This document shows positions 1-5,649 of a DNA stretch of 41,274 nt, one piece after another. The notes under the pieces were generated by a model. It was not told the DNA's origin, made no database searches, and saw only the letters and a list, made by a program, of their open reading frames with translations. A program made the position numbers and the translations under genes. Source of the stretch: Thermoanaerobaculum aquaticum (GTDB lineage Bacteria; Acidobacteriota; Thermoanaerobaculia; Thermoanaerobaculales; Thermoanaerobaculaceae). The first letter of the stretch is position 1; every line of letters starts with the position of its first letter. The DNA is taken from the NCBI RefSeq assembly GCF_000687145.1, contig NZ_JMFG01000017.1, positions 1-41,274 of the forward strand, given 5' to 3'.

Positions 1-23
1 CGCGAGCGGCCCCCCGCGTCGAA

Positions 24-48
24 TGTGGTGCCGCCGCTCCTGCGGCGG
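24..48. repeat. Interspersed palindromic repeat, copy 1
   Basis: A TGTGG motif is followed by a GC hairpin with 7-bp arms (31-37 and 42-48) and a TCCT loop. The same layout recurs at 471-494 and 27038-27063 with different but still complementary arm bases. This copy ends just before the -35 box of the tRNA promoter. It is probably a REP-like dispersed element; a mobile origin cannot be shown from the window. Confidence 0.6.
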
Positions 49-49
49 G

Positions 50-78
50 TTGACAGCTTTTGCGGAAGCAGGTACATT
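50..78 (+). promoter_or_regulatory. Sigma70-type promoter of the tRNA-Val/tRNA-Asp unit
   Basis: A perfect -35 box TTGACA (50-55) is separated by 17 nt from a -10 box TACATT (73-78, 4 of 6 consensus). Transcription would begin near position 85, about a dozen bases before tRNA-Val. Box quality and spacing are typical of strong stable-RNA promoters. Confidence 0.75.
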
Positions 79-97
79 CATGGTGGGCAGGCTGCGC

Positions 98-173
98 GGG
101 AGGTTAGCTCAGTGGTTAGAGCACCTGCCTTACACGCAGGGGGTCGCGGGTTCGAGTCCCTCACCTCCCACCA
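98..173 (+). tRNA. tRNA-Val (anticodon TAC)
   Basis: A complete 76-nt cloverleaf. The acceptor arms GGGAGGT and ACCTCCC pair fully, the anticodon stem CCTGC/GCAGG encloses the loop CTTACAC, and the T-loop reads TTCGAGT. The anticodon TAC is at 131-133 and reads valine GTA codons. CCA is encoded at the 3' end. It is co-transcribed with tRNA-Asp, which starts 29 nt downstream. Confidence 0.97.
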
Positions 174-202
174 CCCGCGGCAGTTCTGCGAACCCCACGG
201 GC

Positions 203-258
<56 letters not shown>

Positions 259-279
<21 letters not shown>

Positions 280-421
280 TGCCTTCTTCTTCGAATAAGG
301 CCAGAGCGCCGAGCCTCGTTCTTGGCCCCCCGACCGCCCTCCCGCCAAGTGGCGAGTCTCGTCGGCCCCGCCATGCCTTCTTCTTCGAATAAGGCCAAAA
401 CGCCGGGCCTCGTTTTTGGCC
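259..421 (+). repeat. Tandem duplication (94-bp period) of the tRNA-Asp 3' end and trailer
   Basis: Bases 259-327 (T-arm 3' half, acceptor arm, CCA, trailer) recur at 353-421. The tRNA part and the first stretch of trailer are identical; the trailer hairpin then diverges. Both copies end in a stem-loop (299-327 and 393-421). The stem of copy 2 pairs GGCCAAAACG with CGTTTTTGGCC almost perfectly. There is no clear T-tract, so the hairpins may be processing or termination structures. Copy 2 lacks the 5' two thirds of a tRNA and cannot be functional. Confidence 0.85.
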
Positions 422-465
422 CCCTGAGTCCGCTCCTTTACCGCCGGCAAAGCAGCATGCTGGCT

Positions 466-500
466 TTCTGTGGGGCCGGCGCTCCTGCGCCGGCTTAAAA
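466..500. repeat. Interspersed palindromic repeat, copy 2
   Basis: TGTGGGG leads into an 8-bp hairpin, GCCGGCGC (475-482), TCCT loop, GCGCCGGC (487-494), then an A-rich run. Compared with the copies at 24-48 and 27038-27063 the arm bases differ but stay complementary, which suggests selection for the fold. Downstream, 508-530 resembles half of the second hairpin seen at 27076-27097. The whole stretch 422-738 has no credible gene. Confidence 0.6.
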
Positions 501-553
501 AAACACCCGTGCCGGACGCAGGCCCTACGGTCCTCTTTCATTGTGTCTCTGTG

Positions 554-572
554 GCACGCGCGCCGCGCGTGC
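554..572. repeat. 19-bp GC palindrome
   Basis: Nine bases on each side of a single central base are perfectly complementary (GCACGCGCG, then CGCGCGTGC). It lies in the gene-free stretch between the tRNAs and the acyltransferase. It could be an operator-like site or another dispersed palindrome; its role is unknown. Confidence 0.45.
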
Positions 573-738
573 ATTAATGGCTTTGCCAGAAGCAGGTCCC
601 CCGGCCCTCTGGCCCTCGGAATAACAGCAAGCTGCTTCCGAGTGGGGGGTTCCAAGAGCCGTTGGGGAAAGCCAGTGGAAAGGCCCTGATTTTGGCTGTT
701 GATTTCTTGGCCCGGCGCCGGCCCATGCGCCAGGTCGT

Positions 739-1665
739 TTATTGGGAACCCCAAAACGGGTAAAAGCAGTACCACTGCTCGGGGTAGGTACGCACGTAGC
801 GCTCGAGGATTGCCACCCAGCGCTCCAGGTAGGGGCGAAGCGCTGTTTCTGAAACGTCCTCGGGCACCTCGAAAGGCTCCTCGTAAATCACCCGAAAGCG
901 GCGGTCGGGCTCCACCAAGAAAAACGTGGGGATCACCAAGGCCCTGCCGCGAGCTGCCAGGAAAAAAGGTCCCGGCGGGAACTTGGTTTCCTTACCAAAA
1001 AAGACCACCGGCCAGCCTTGGTCGTTAAAATCGCGGTCGCCGTGGCAGGCCAAAATGCCCCCGGAGCGCAAAACCCGAAGCGCTGGAACCACCGACAGCG
1101 GCGAAGCGTCCACCGGAATGCCGCGGACGTTCCCCAAAAGGCGCATGCGGGTGCGAAACTCCTCAGCTTTTTCAAAGCGGTCCCGCCAGTACAGCACGTG
1201 TACCGGTTCCACGTGCTTGCCCAGGGCAATGGCCCCCACTTCGGGGTTTCCCATATGAGCCGTGAGAAGGAGCGTGCCGCGCCCGCTTTGACGGGCCTGC
1301 TGAAAAAAGTCCCAACCTTCTAAGCAGGCAATGTGCTCTTCCACCTTTTCTGGGGGCAGCTGCGCGTAGCGGAAAAAGTCAATCCAGTGGTAGGCGTGCT
1401 CCCACATCATATGCCAGGCGGCACGGCGCACCTGGGGGTGCTCAGGGGGTAGGCCCAAAATCCGGCTGAGGTTGCCGCTCACCGCCCGCATGTACTTGGG
1501 CCGCACCAGCACAAACGGGGCAATCACCAGCCATCGGGCCATCCAGTACATGAGCGAAAGCGGCCACCAGGTGGCCGCCCAGGCCAAAGCGGGAATCCAG
1601 AAGGCAAAGTACGCCCGGTAAAAGGCCTGAAGCCAGCGCGGGGAACCAGCCATTTTGAACTGCAC
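739..1665 (-). CDS. LpxL/HtrB-type lipid A (lysophospholipid) acyltransferase
   Basis: 308 residues. It probably transfers a secondary acyl chain onto a lipid A precursor at the inner face of the inner membrane. A hydrophobic stretch spans residues 15-55. The catalytic HX4E signature of the family is present as HMGNPE (H137, E142), and the C-terminal YPEQWYCFYPFW motif is typical of the family. Length matches LpxL proteins (about 300). An internal ATG at codon 5 is an alternative start. It lies 9 nt downstream of the thiamine pyrophosphokinase gene, so the two are probably co-transcribed although functionally unrelated. Without a wider lipid A pathway in view, a role in acylating another glycolipid cannot be excluded. 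Confidence 0.85.
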   Translation of the reverse strand: MQFKMAGSPRWLQAFYRAYFAFWIPALAWAATWWPLSLMYWMARWLVIAPFVLVRPKYMRAVSGNLSRILGLPPEHPQVRRAAWHMMWEHAYHWIDFFRYAQLPPEKVEEHIACLEGWDFFQQARQSGRGTLLLTAHMGNPEVGAIALGKHVEPVHVLYWRDRFEKAEEFRTRMRLLGNVRGIPVDASPLSVVPALRVLRSGGILACHGDRDFNDQGWPVVFFGKETKFPPGPFFLAARGRALVIPTFFLVEPDRRFRVIYEEPFEVPEDVSETALRPYLERWVAILERYVRTYPEQWYCFYPFWGSQ

Positions 1666-1674
1666 GTCCCTATC

Positions 1675-2292
1675 CTAACAGGGCAGAAACGCCAGGAGCA
1701 CCCCTCCCTCGACCTTCACGTGCACTTCAGGCTCCACCGCCCGGTTAGAAAGCGAAGTGCGGGAGACTAAGCTCAAGGGCTCCCCCGCCAAAGGCCAGGC
1801 CAAGCCCGAAAGCCACACCCGGGCACAGTGGCCCAGCGGCATGACGGACACAGTGGCCCCCACGGGAACGGCAAAGCTCGCCTGGGAAAACACCGGCACG
1901 ATCCGCGTTTTTTCCTCCCGGATTTCGCAGGCCAGCCGCTCCCCGTAGCGGCCCAAAAGCCCCAGGTTTTCCAGGGCATGGTCGAGGCGTCCGCCGGTGG
2001 CCGCCAGGATGAGCACGCGGGAAGCCCCTTGTTCCAGGGCAAACAGCAGGGTTTTCTCCAAATCCGTGTGGTCTTGATCGGGACGCGGCACCACCCGTTC
2101 TTCCCCAATCCACGCCCGCACCTCGGGCGACACCGAATCCAAATCGCCCACCACAAAATGCGGGCGCAAGCCTACGTTGGCCAGGTGGTTTGCCCCGCCA
2201 TCGGCGGCCAAAAGCAACCCGGCCTGCCGGGCCCGCCTCACGGCTTCAGGCCAAAACCGAAATGGGGCGTTGGCGACAATCACCGCGTCCAT
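1675..2292 (-). CDS. thiN: Thiamine pyrophosphokinase
   Basis: 205 residues, the usual length. It transfers pyrophosphate from ATP to thiamine to give thiamine diphosphate in the cytoplasm. Family motifs appear in order: ADGGAN (30-35), GDLDS (49-53), the acidic DQDHTDLEK (72-80) and GGRLDH (100-105), with SLSN in the C-terminal beta domain that closes over thiamine. The ATG start is the first in frame and faces the divergent DUF971 gene with about 50 bp between them. The acyltransferase gene follows closely on the same strand. No other thiamine genes are present in the window, which fits a salvage role. Confidence 0.92.
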   Translation of the reverse strand: MDAVIVANAPFRFWPEAVRRARQAGLLLAADGGANHLANVGLRPHFVVGDLDSVSPEVRAWIGEERVVPRPDQDHTDLEKTLLFALEQGASRVLILAATGGRLDHALENLGLLGRYGERLACEIREEKTRIVPVFSQASFAVPVGATVSVMPLGHCARVWLSGLAWPLAGEPLSLVSRTSLSNRAVEPEVHVKVEGGVLLAFLPC

Positions 2293-2343
2293 GCTTCCCT
2301 CGCCTCGCCGGAAACATTACCATGGTGGCGTTTGGAGATGGGG

Positions 2344-2709
2344 ATGAAGGATCCCAAGTTTTCGGTGGAGCAAGCTCTGGTGGTGGGCCACGAGGTGGTG
2401 GTGCGGTGGCGGGACGGGCACGAGTCCTACTTCCCCGGGGACATGCTGCGCAAAGCTTGCCCCTGTGCTGGCTGCAAGGGGGAAAAGCACCTTTTCGGCA
2501 AAGCCACCTTGCCCACCCTCAAGCCCATGTCGGCCCAAGCATTTGTGCCGGTTGCGGTGCGGTTGGTGGGCAACTACGGCGTGCAGGTGGTGTGGGCCGA
2601 CGGCCACGACCACGGCATTTACCACGTGGAGAACCTGCGCCGCCTGTGCCCTTGTCCCCAGTGCGGGGGCAGCCAAAACGAGGAGGAGCCCGATGCACCC
2701 CTGGCATGA
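2344..2709 (+). CDS. DUF971 (gamma-butyrobetaine hydroxylase N-terminal-like) protein
   Basis: 121 residues. The family is a small beta fold found alone, fused to Mrp/ApbC-type Fe-S carriers, or at the N-terminus of gamma-butyrobetaine hydroxylases. Its exact role is not settled. Features seen: a WRDGHESYFP strand, LRKACPCAGC near residue 38, GNYGVQVVWADGHDHGIY, and LRRLCPCPQC near the C-terminus. The two CPC-x2-C clusters could bind metal or an Fe-S cluster (inference). The second of two close ATGs (2344) is chosen because GGAG lies 6 nt upstream; the ATG at 2338 has no spacing for it. Its last 17 nt overlap the pyrophosphatase start, so the two are translationally coupled. Confidence 0.82.
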   Translation: MKDPKFSVEQALVVGHEVVVRWRDGHESYFPGDMLRKACPCAGCKGEKHLFGKATLPTLKPMSAQAFVPVAVRLVGNYGVQVVWADGHDHGIYHVENLRRLCPCPQCGGSQNEEEPDAPLA

Positions 2710-3244
2710 TGTGTACGTGGACGACCATGTCATTGAAAAGGCGTTTCCCGTGGTCATTGAAGTGCCCATGGGCAGCAAAAACAAGTACGAACTGGACAAG
2801 GAATCGGGTTTTCTGCGGCTGGATCGGGTGCTTTACAGCGCGGTGTATTACCCGGCCAATTACGGCTTTATTCCCCGCACGTTTTGCGACGACGGTGATC
2901 CTTTAGATGCACTGGTGCTTATGCAGGAGCCGGTGCATCCCCTCACCGTGGTGCAAGCGCGGGCCATTGGCGCCATGCGCATGCGGGATGAAAAGGGCCT
3001 GGATGACAAAATCCTGGCGGTGGCGGTGGACGATCCGGCCTTTGCCGACTACACCCATCACGGCCAGCTTCCCGCCCACACGTTGCGGGAAATCAAGCGG
3101 TTTTTCCAGGATTACAAGGCCCTGGAAAACAAAGAAGTGGTGGTAGAAGAGTTCATGGGGCCGGAGGAAGCGCTGGGCATTCTCCGGGAAAGCCTGGACC
3201 TTTACCGCCGTTTGCGCCGGGGGGAGCTTCCCCGCAAAGCGTAA
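2693..3244 (+). CDS. ppa: Inorganic pyrophosphatase, family I
   Basis: 183 residues. It hydrolyses pyrophosphate to two phosphates in the cytoplasm, pulling biosynthetic reactions forward, and needs Mg2+. Family I active-site residues are in place: KYELDK (31-36), the R of LRLDR, YPANYGFIP (53-61), the metal-binding DDGDPLD (66-72), the DEKGLDDK acidic segment near 99-106, and FFQDYKALE towards the C-terminus. The start ATG follows AGGAGG at 2681-2686 with good spacing and sits inside the end of the DUF971 gene. The length fits the prokaryotic hexameric type. Confidence 0.96.
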   Translation: MHPWHDVYVDDHVIEKAFPVVIEVPMGSKNKYELDKESGFLRLDRVLYSAVYYPANYGFIPRTFCDDGDPLDALVLMQEPVHPLTVVQARAIGAMRMRDEKGLDDKILAVAVDDPAFADYTHHGQLPAHTLREIKRFFQDYKALENKEVVVEEFMGPEEALGILRESLDLYRRLRRGELPRKA

Positions 3245-3292
3245 ATCTCGAACTTTGCCATGATCCGTGGGCGGTTTTGGGCCCGGCGGTTT

Positions 3293-3661
3293 TCAAAAGC
3301 GAGCGCTTGACTTCGCATCTGGGGAATGCTTTTCCAGCTTGCATTTAAGGGTGGAATGAGAAAGGCCCAGCACCCTGGCTGCGGCACGCAAGCTTCCGGT
3401 TTTTTCCATGGCCACGAAAATGGCTTTACTTTCTAATTCCTCCAGGGTTTCCGGAAGAGAAGCCTTGCCGGCGAGGATTTCGGCAACGAGTCGGTCCACC
3501 AACTCCCCCGGGGAGTGGTCGCCCTTTGCATGGGTGTGCTTGTCTTCGCGGATGCCCAAACCCGGATCGGTGGCAGGAAGGCCCAGGTGTGGAGCTTCCA
3601 CGATTCCGCTTTTGCATTGACTTACGGCTGCCTCCAGGCCAAGGAATTCGTTCTGGGGGTA
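3293..3661 (-). pseudogene. C-terminal remnant of an NtrC-type activator (Fis-type HTH)
   Basis: The frame is open on the minus strand but has no start codon upstream of about 3601, so it looks like a gene tail. The part nearest 3650 reads like the last AAA+ helix of a sigma54 activator (NEFLGLEAAVSQ), followed by the usual linker (GIVEAPHLGLP) and a Fis-type helix-turn-helix, LESKAIFVAMEKTGSLRAAA then RVLGLSHSTLKCKLEK. No AAA+ catalytic part joins it. A GTG at 3601 could still give a 102-residue DNA-binding peptide, so expression as a small protein is possible. Comparison with the remnant at 4248-5010 suggests two separate paralogues or a rearranged single gene. Confidence 0.65.
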
Positions 3662-3922
3662 ATGAGCCTTAGCGAGGAAACGTTCCGGGAGCTCAGCATC
3701 GCGCGGCTTCGCGAGCTCCTCAAAGGGGGAACATCCGAGAGGTGGGTTTAATGCCTCGGCGCTTACGTTTTCGAACTGTATCGGCGCCGTATTGAATCAA
3801 ATTGATGCAGGGGAATCTTTGGTGACGGGGTGTGGGACCCCGCTATGCGGGCCGTACTATTATTATTGTTGCGGGGGTGCGGTTGCTTGGTACGCATCCG
3901 CGTTTATAGGGACTTGGAACGC

Positions 3923-4210
3923 ATGTTCATGACGGATCCTTTGATCGCTTCATGGTCGCATTTCCTAGCTTTAGCGATCCCACTCGGGCTCGCAATCGAA
4001 CGTATCGCCCACTTCAGGCAACGTGGAGCCAAGGCCTGGCTTATGGGTCTACCACCGGGACTGGGGAGCCTTGTCGGCGCATTCGACTTGGCTTTCTCAA
4101 TCTCAGTGGGGGTGCTAGAAAAGGCTGTTGCTGGCCTGCTCGCGGTGGTTTGCGGCGTGGCCGCGGGGCTCTACCTCAGCGATTGGCCTCGCCTCGGCGG
4201 TAAAGAATGA
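3923..4210 (+). CDS. Small hypothetical membrane protein
   Basis: 95 residues; I do not recognise the family. Two hydrophobic stretches are visible, around residues 13-30 and 48-85, joined by a basic loop (RQRGAKAWL). Start candidates are ATG 3923 and ATG 3929; neither has a strong ribosome-binding site, and the frame stays open back to 3830. It lies between two decayed sigma54-activator fragments, so it may belong to DNA that entered or was rearranged there. Codon use looks plausible but the call is weak; it could be a chance open frame. Confidence 0.35.
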   Translation: MFMTDPLIASWSHFLALAIPLGLAIERIAHFRQRGAKAWLMGLPPGLGSLVGAFDLAFSISVGVLEKAVAGLLAVVCGVAAGLYLSDWPRLGGKE

Positions 4211-4247
4211 ACGACCCAGGCCTGAGAGAATTAAGGACGTTTTTTGT

Positions 4248-5010
4248 TCAAACCGTGGTGGCTAGCCAGCCACCCCTTGCTTTCTGGCCTTGAGGGCAAG
4301 CCAAGGCGCTGCGGTTCCATGCTCCCCTTTGTGAATTGACTAAGGCTTGCCTGTAGGCGATGAAAAACTCCCGGAAGTTGCCGGGCCAGGGGTGTTGGAG
4401 CATCAACTTTTCGGTCTCAGAGGAAAGCGCGATTTGCTTGCCGGTCATCTTCTCCAGCCACTGCCGTGCCACGATGAGCACGTCTTCACGCCGCTCGCGC
4501 AGCGGCGGTAGGCGGAGCGTGTGTCACCGCAGCCGGAAAAAAGTTTTCGCGGAAACTTCTTTCTGCGCCTTTTTCCTTGAGGTCCGTTCTGGCCGTTGCA
4601 ATGAACCCGTGATCCACTGACTCAAACCGCTAGGTATCTCAGGGTCGCACGATTTCGGCTGCCAGAAGCTACAGAAGGCAGGCTTGCACGTCCAGTGGCA
4701 CGTCGCCGATTTCGTCCAAAAACAACGTGCCGCCGTTGGCTGCCCGCACCAAGCCCTCATGCTCCTGGGCGCCGGTAAAGGCCCCTTTCTTGCACCCAAA
4801 AAGCTCGGAGTGGACCAGAAAAGAACGGTCGGTTCCGAGATCCACCGCCACCAAAGGGCCTCCCGCCCGCGGGGTTTGTTGGTGGATGAGCCGAGCCAAA
4901 TGGCTTTAGCCGGTCCCGGTTTCCCCCAAAAGCAGCACGGGGAGGTGGGTTGTTGCCGCATCGGCCACAAAAGCTCTTTTTTTTTGCGTTGTTTCATGCA
5001 CGAATGTGGC
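4248..5010 (-). pseudogene. Broken sigma54-dependent (NtrC-family) AAA+ transcription activator
   Basis: The AAA+ core of an enhancer-binding protein reads clearly on the minus strand but is disabled several times. Walker A reads GETGTG then TAA (4906-4908) in place of the essential lysine. The same frame continues through SELFGCKKGAFTGA (the GAFTGA sigma54-contact loop) and NGGTLFLDEIGD (Walker B). Three more stops follow (4669-4671, 4639-4641, 4630-4632), then FIATARTDL. A frameshift at an A6 run (4537-4542) and a further TGA at 4524-4526 precede LRLPPLRERREDVL and HPWPGNFREF. The N-terminal sensory domain and the HTH are missing. The number of independent lesions points to long-standing decay. 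Confidence 0.9.
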
Positions 5011-5073
5011 GGGACCTTTCCGCGTCAAGCCAAGCTTTGGGTATAAGCATCTGGGACTCGGTCTCAGCGTAGC

Positions 5074-5143
5074 TTGACAAGCAAAAAAAGCTTTCATCCC
5101 CGCGACACCAAACCCCGCGCCCGGACGCGGGGGGAAGGGAGGG
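5074..5143 (+). promoter_or_regulatory. Leader of the Cys-rich protein gene: -35 box, A-tract, hairpin, ribosome-binding site
   Basis: TTGACA at 5074-5079 is followed by an A-tract and then a perfect 7-bp hairpin CCCCGCG (5113-5119)/CGCGGGG (5126-5132). A GGGAAGGGAGG purine tract comes directly after it. No good -10 box is visible at 17 nt. The same order (TTGACA, A-tract, CCCGCGCCCGG hairpin, GAAGGGAGG) occurs at 21140-21217 before another small secreted product. The hairpin could control access to the ribosome-binding site or stabilise the mRNA. Confidence 0.55.
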
Positions 5144-5158
5144 TTGACAATCAGAAGA

Positions 5159-5584
5159 ATGCGCCTGAGCAACTTGCGTTCCTTAGGACTTGGCTGGCTC
5201 CTAGCAGTGGCCTTGTTACTGCCACAGAAAGTGGCCGGGCAGGTCTGTTCGGCCTGCGGGCAGGACAAGTATTTGCCTGGTGGCCCGACGGTTGGAGCGC
5301 GAGGAATTTGTGAGCCGGCTTTTTCTGGTTTCGCGAGTTGCGATGCGGGAGAGCGATGCACCGTCAAAACGATCACGACCGAAAAGCCCGACCCAGCCAA
5401 CCCTGGTAACACCATTAAAGAGACAAGGCAAATCAGGGAGTGCATTCCTCGTTGCAATGTTGAAGGGCTTTGCGGCAGCGGCGGGGGTGATGGTGGTACG
5501 GCGGCGCGGTTTGTTAACATGTGGGACGGAGGTCTGAGTTCTTGGTTTTGTCCTGCCGAGTATGCGGCTTGGCAGTGCGCGTAA
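5159..5584 (+). CDS. Secreted cysteine-rich hypothetical protein
   Basis: 141 residues from ATG 5159. A basic start (MRLSNLR), a hydrophobic core (GLGWLLAVALLL) and a likely cleavage site after KVAG give a clear signal peptide. The mature part has 10 cysteines, including VCSAC, CDAGERC, ECIPRCNVEGLC and a C-terminal WQCA, so disulfide bonding outside the cytoplasm is likely. A TTG at 5144 is an alternative start but lies right on the ribosome-binding tract. No family is recognised. A terminator-like hairpin separates it from the CarboxypepD-like gene, which could make the small product more abundant than its neighbour. Confidence 0.65.
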   Translation: MRLSNLRSLGLGWLLAVALLLPQKVAGQVCSACGQDKYLPGGPTVGARGICEPAFSGFASCDAGERCTVKTITTEKPDPANPGNTIKETRQIRECIPRCNVEGLCGSGGGDGGTAARFVNMWDGGLSSWFCPAEYAAWQCA

Positions 5585-5608
5585 ATTTTTGGACGCTTGA
5601 GACCAATA

Positions 5609-5639
5609 GGCCCCTCCCGCACGAGGGGCCTTGCGTTTT
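5609..5639 (+). terminator. Intergenic rho-independent terminator or attenuator
   Basis: A perfect 8-bp stem GGCCCCTC (5609-5616)/GAGGGGCC (5623-5630) with a 6-nt loop is followed by TTGCGTTTT. It lies between the Cys-rich gene and the downstream start at 5650, whose ribosome-binding site follows immediately. Partial termination would set a higher ratio of the small protein to the large one. Confidence 0.65.
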
Positions 5640-5649
5640 GGAGGGTTTT

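Noticed and set aside
705-725. Terminator for the acyltransferase gene in the GGCCCGGCGCCGGCCC stretch
   Set aside because: It is self-complementary but has no usable loop and no T-tract on the minus strand.
3662-3751. 29-codon plus-strand ORF (MSLSEETFRELSIARLRELL...)
   Set aside because: It begins after GGGG and looks protein-like. However, the opposite strand is open over the same stretch as part of the activator remnant, and nothing supports expression.
5144-5149. A second TTGACA as a promoter inside the Cys-rich gene start
   Set aside because: No -10 box at a proper distance; it overlaps the purine-rich ribosome-binding tract.
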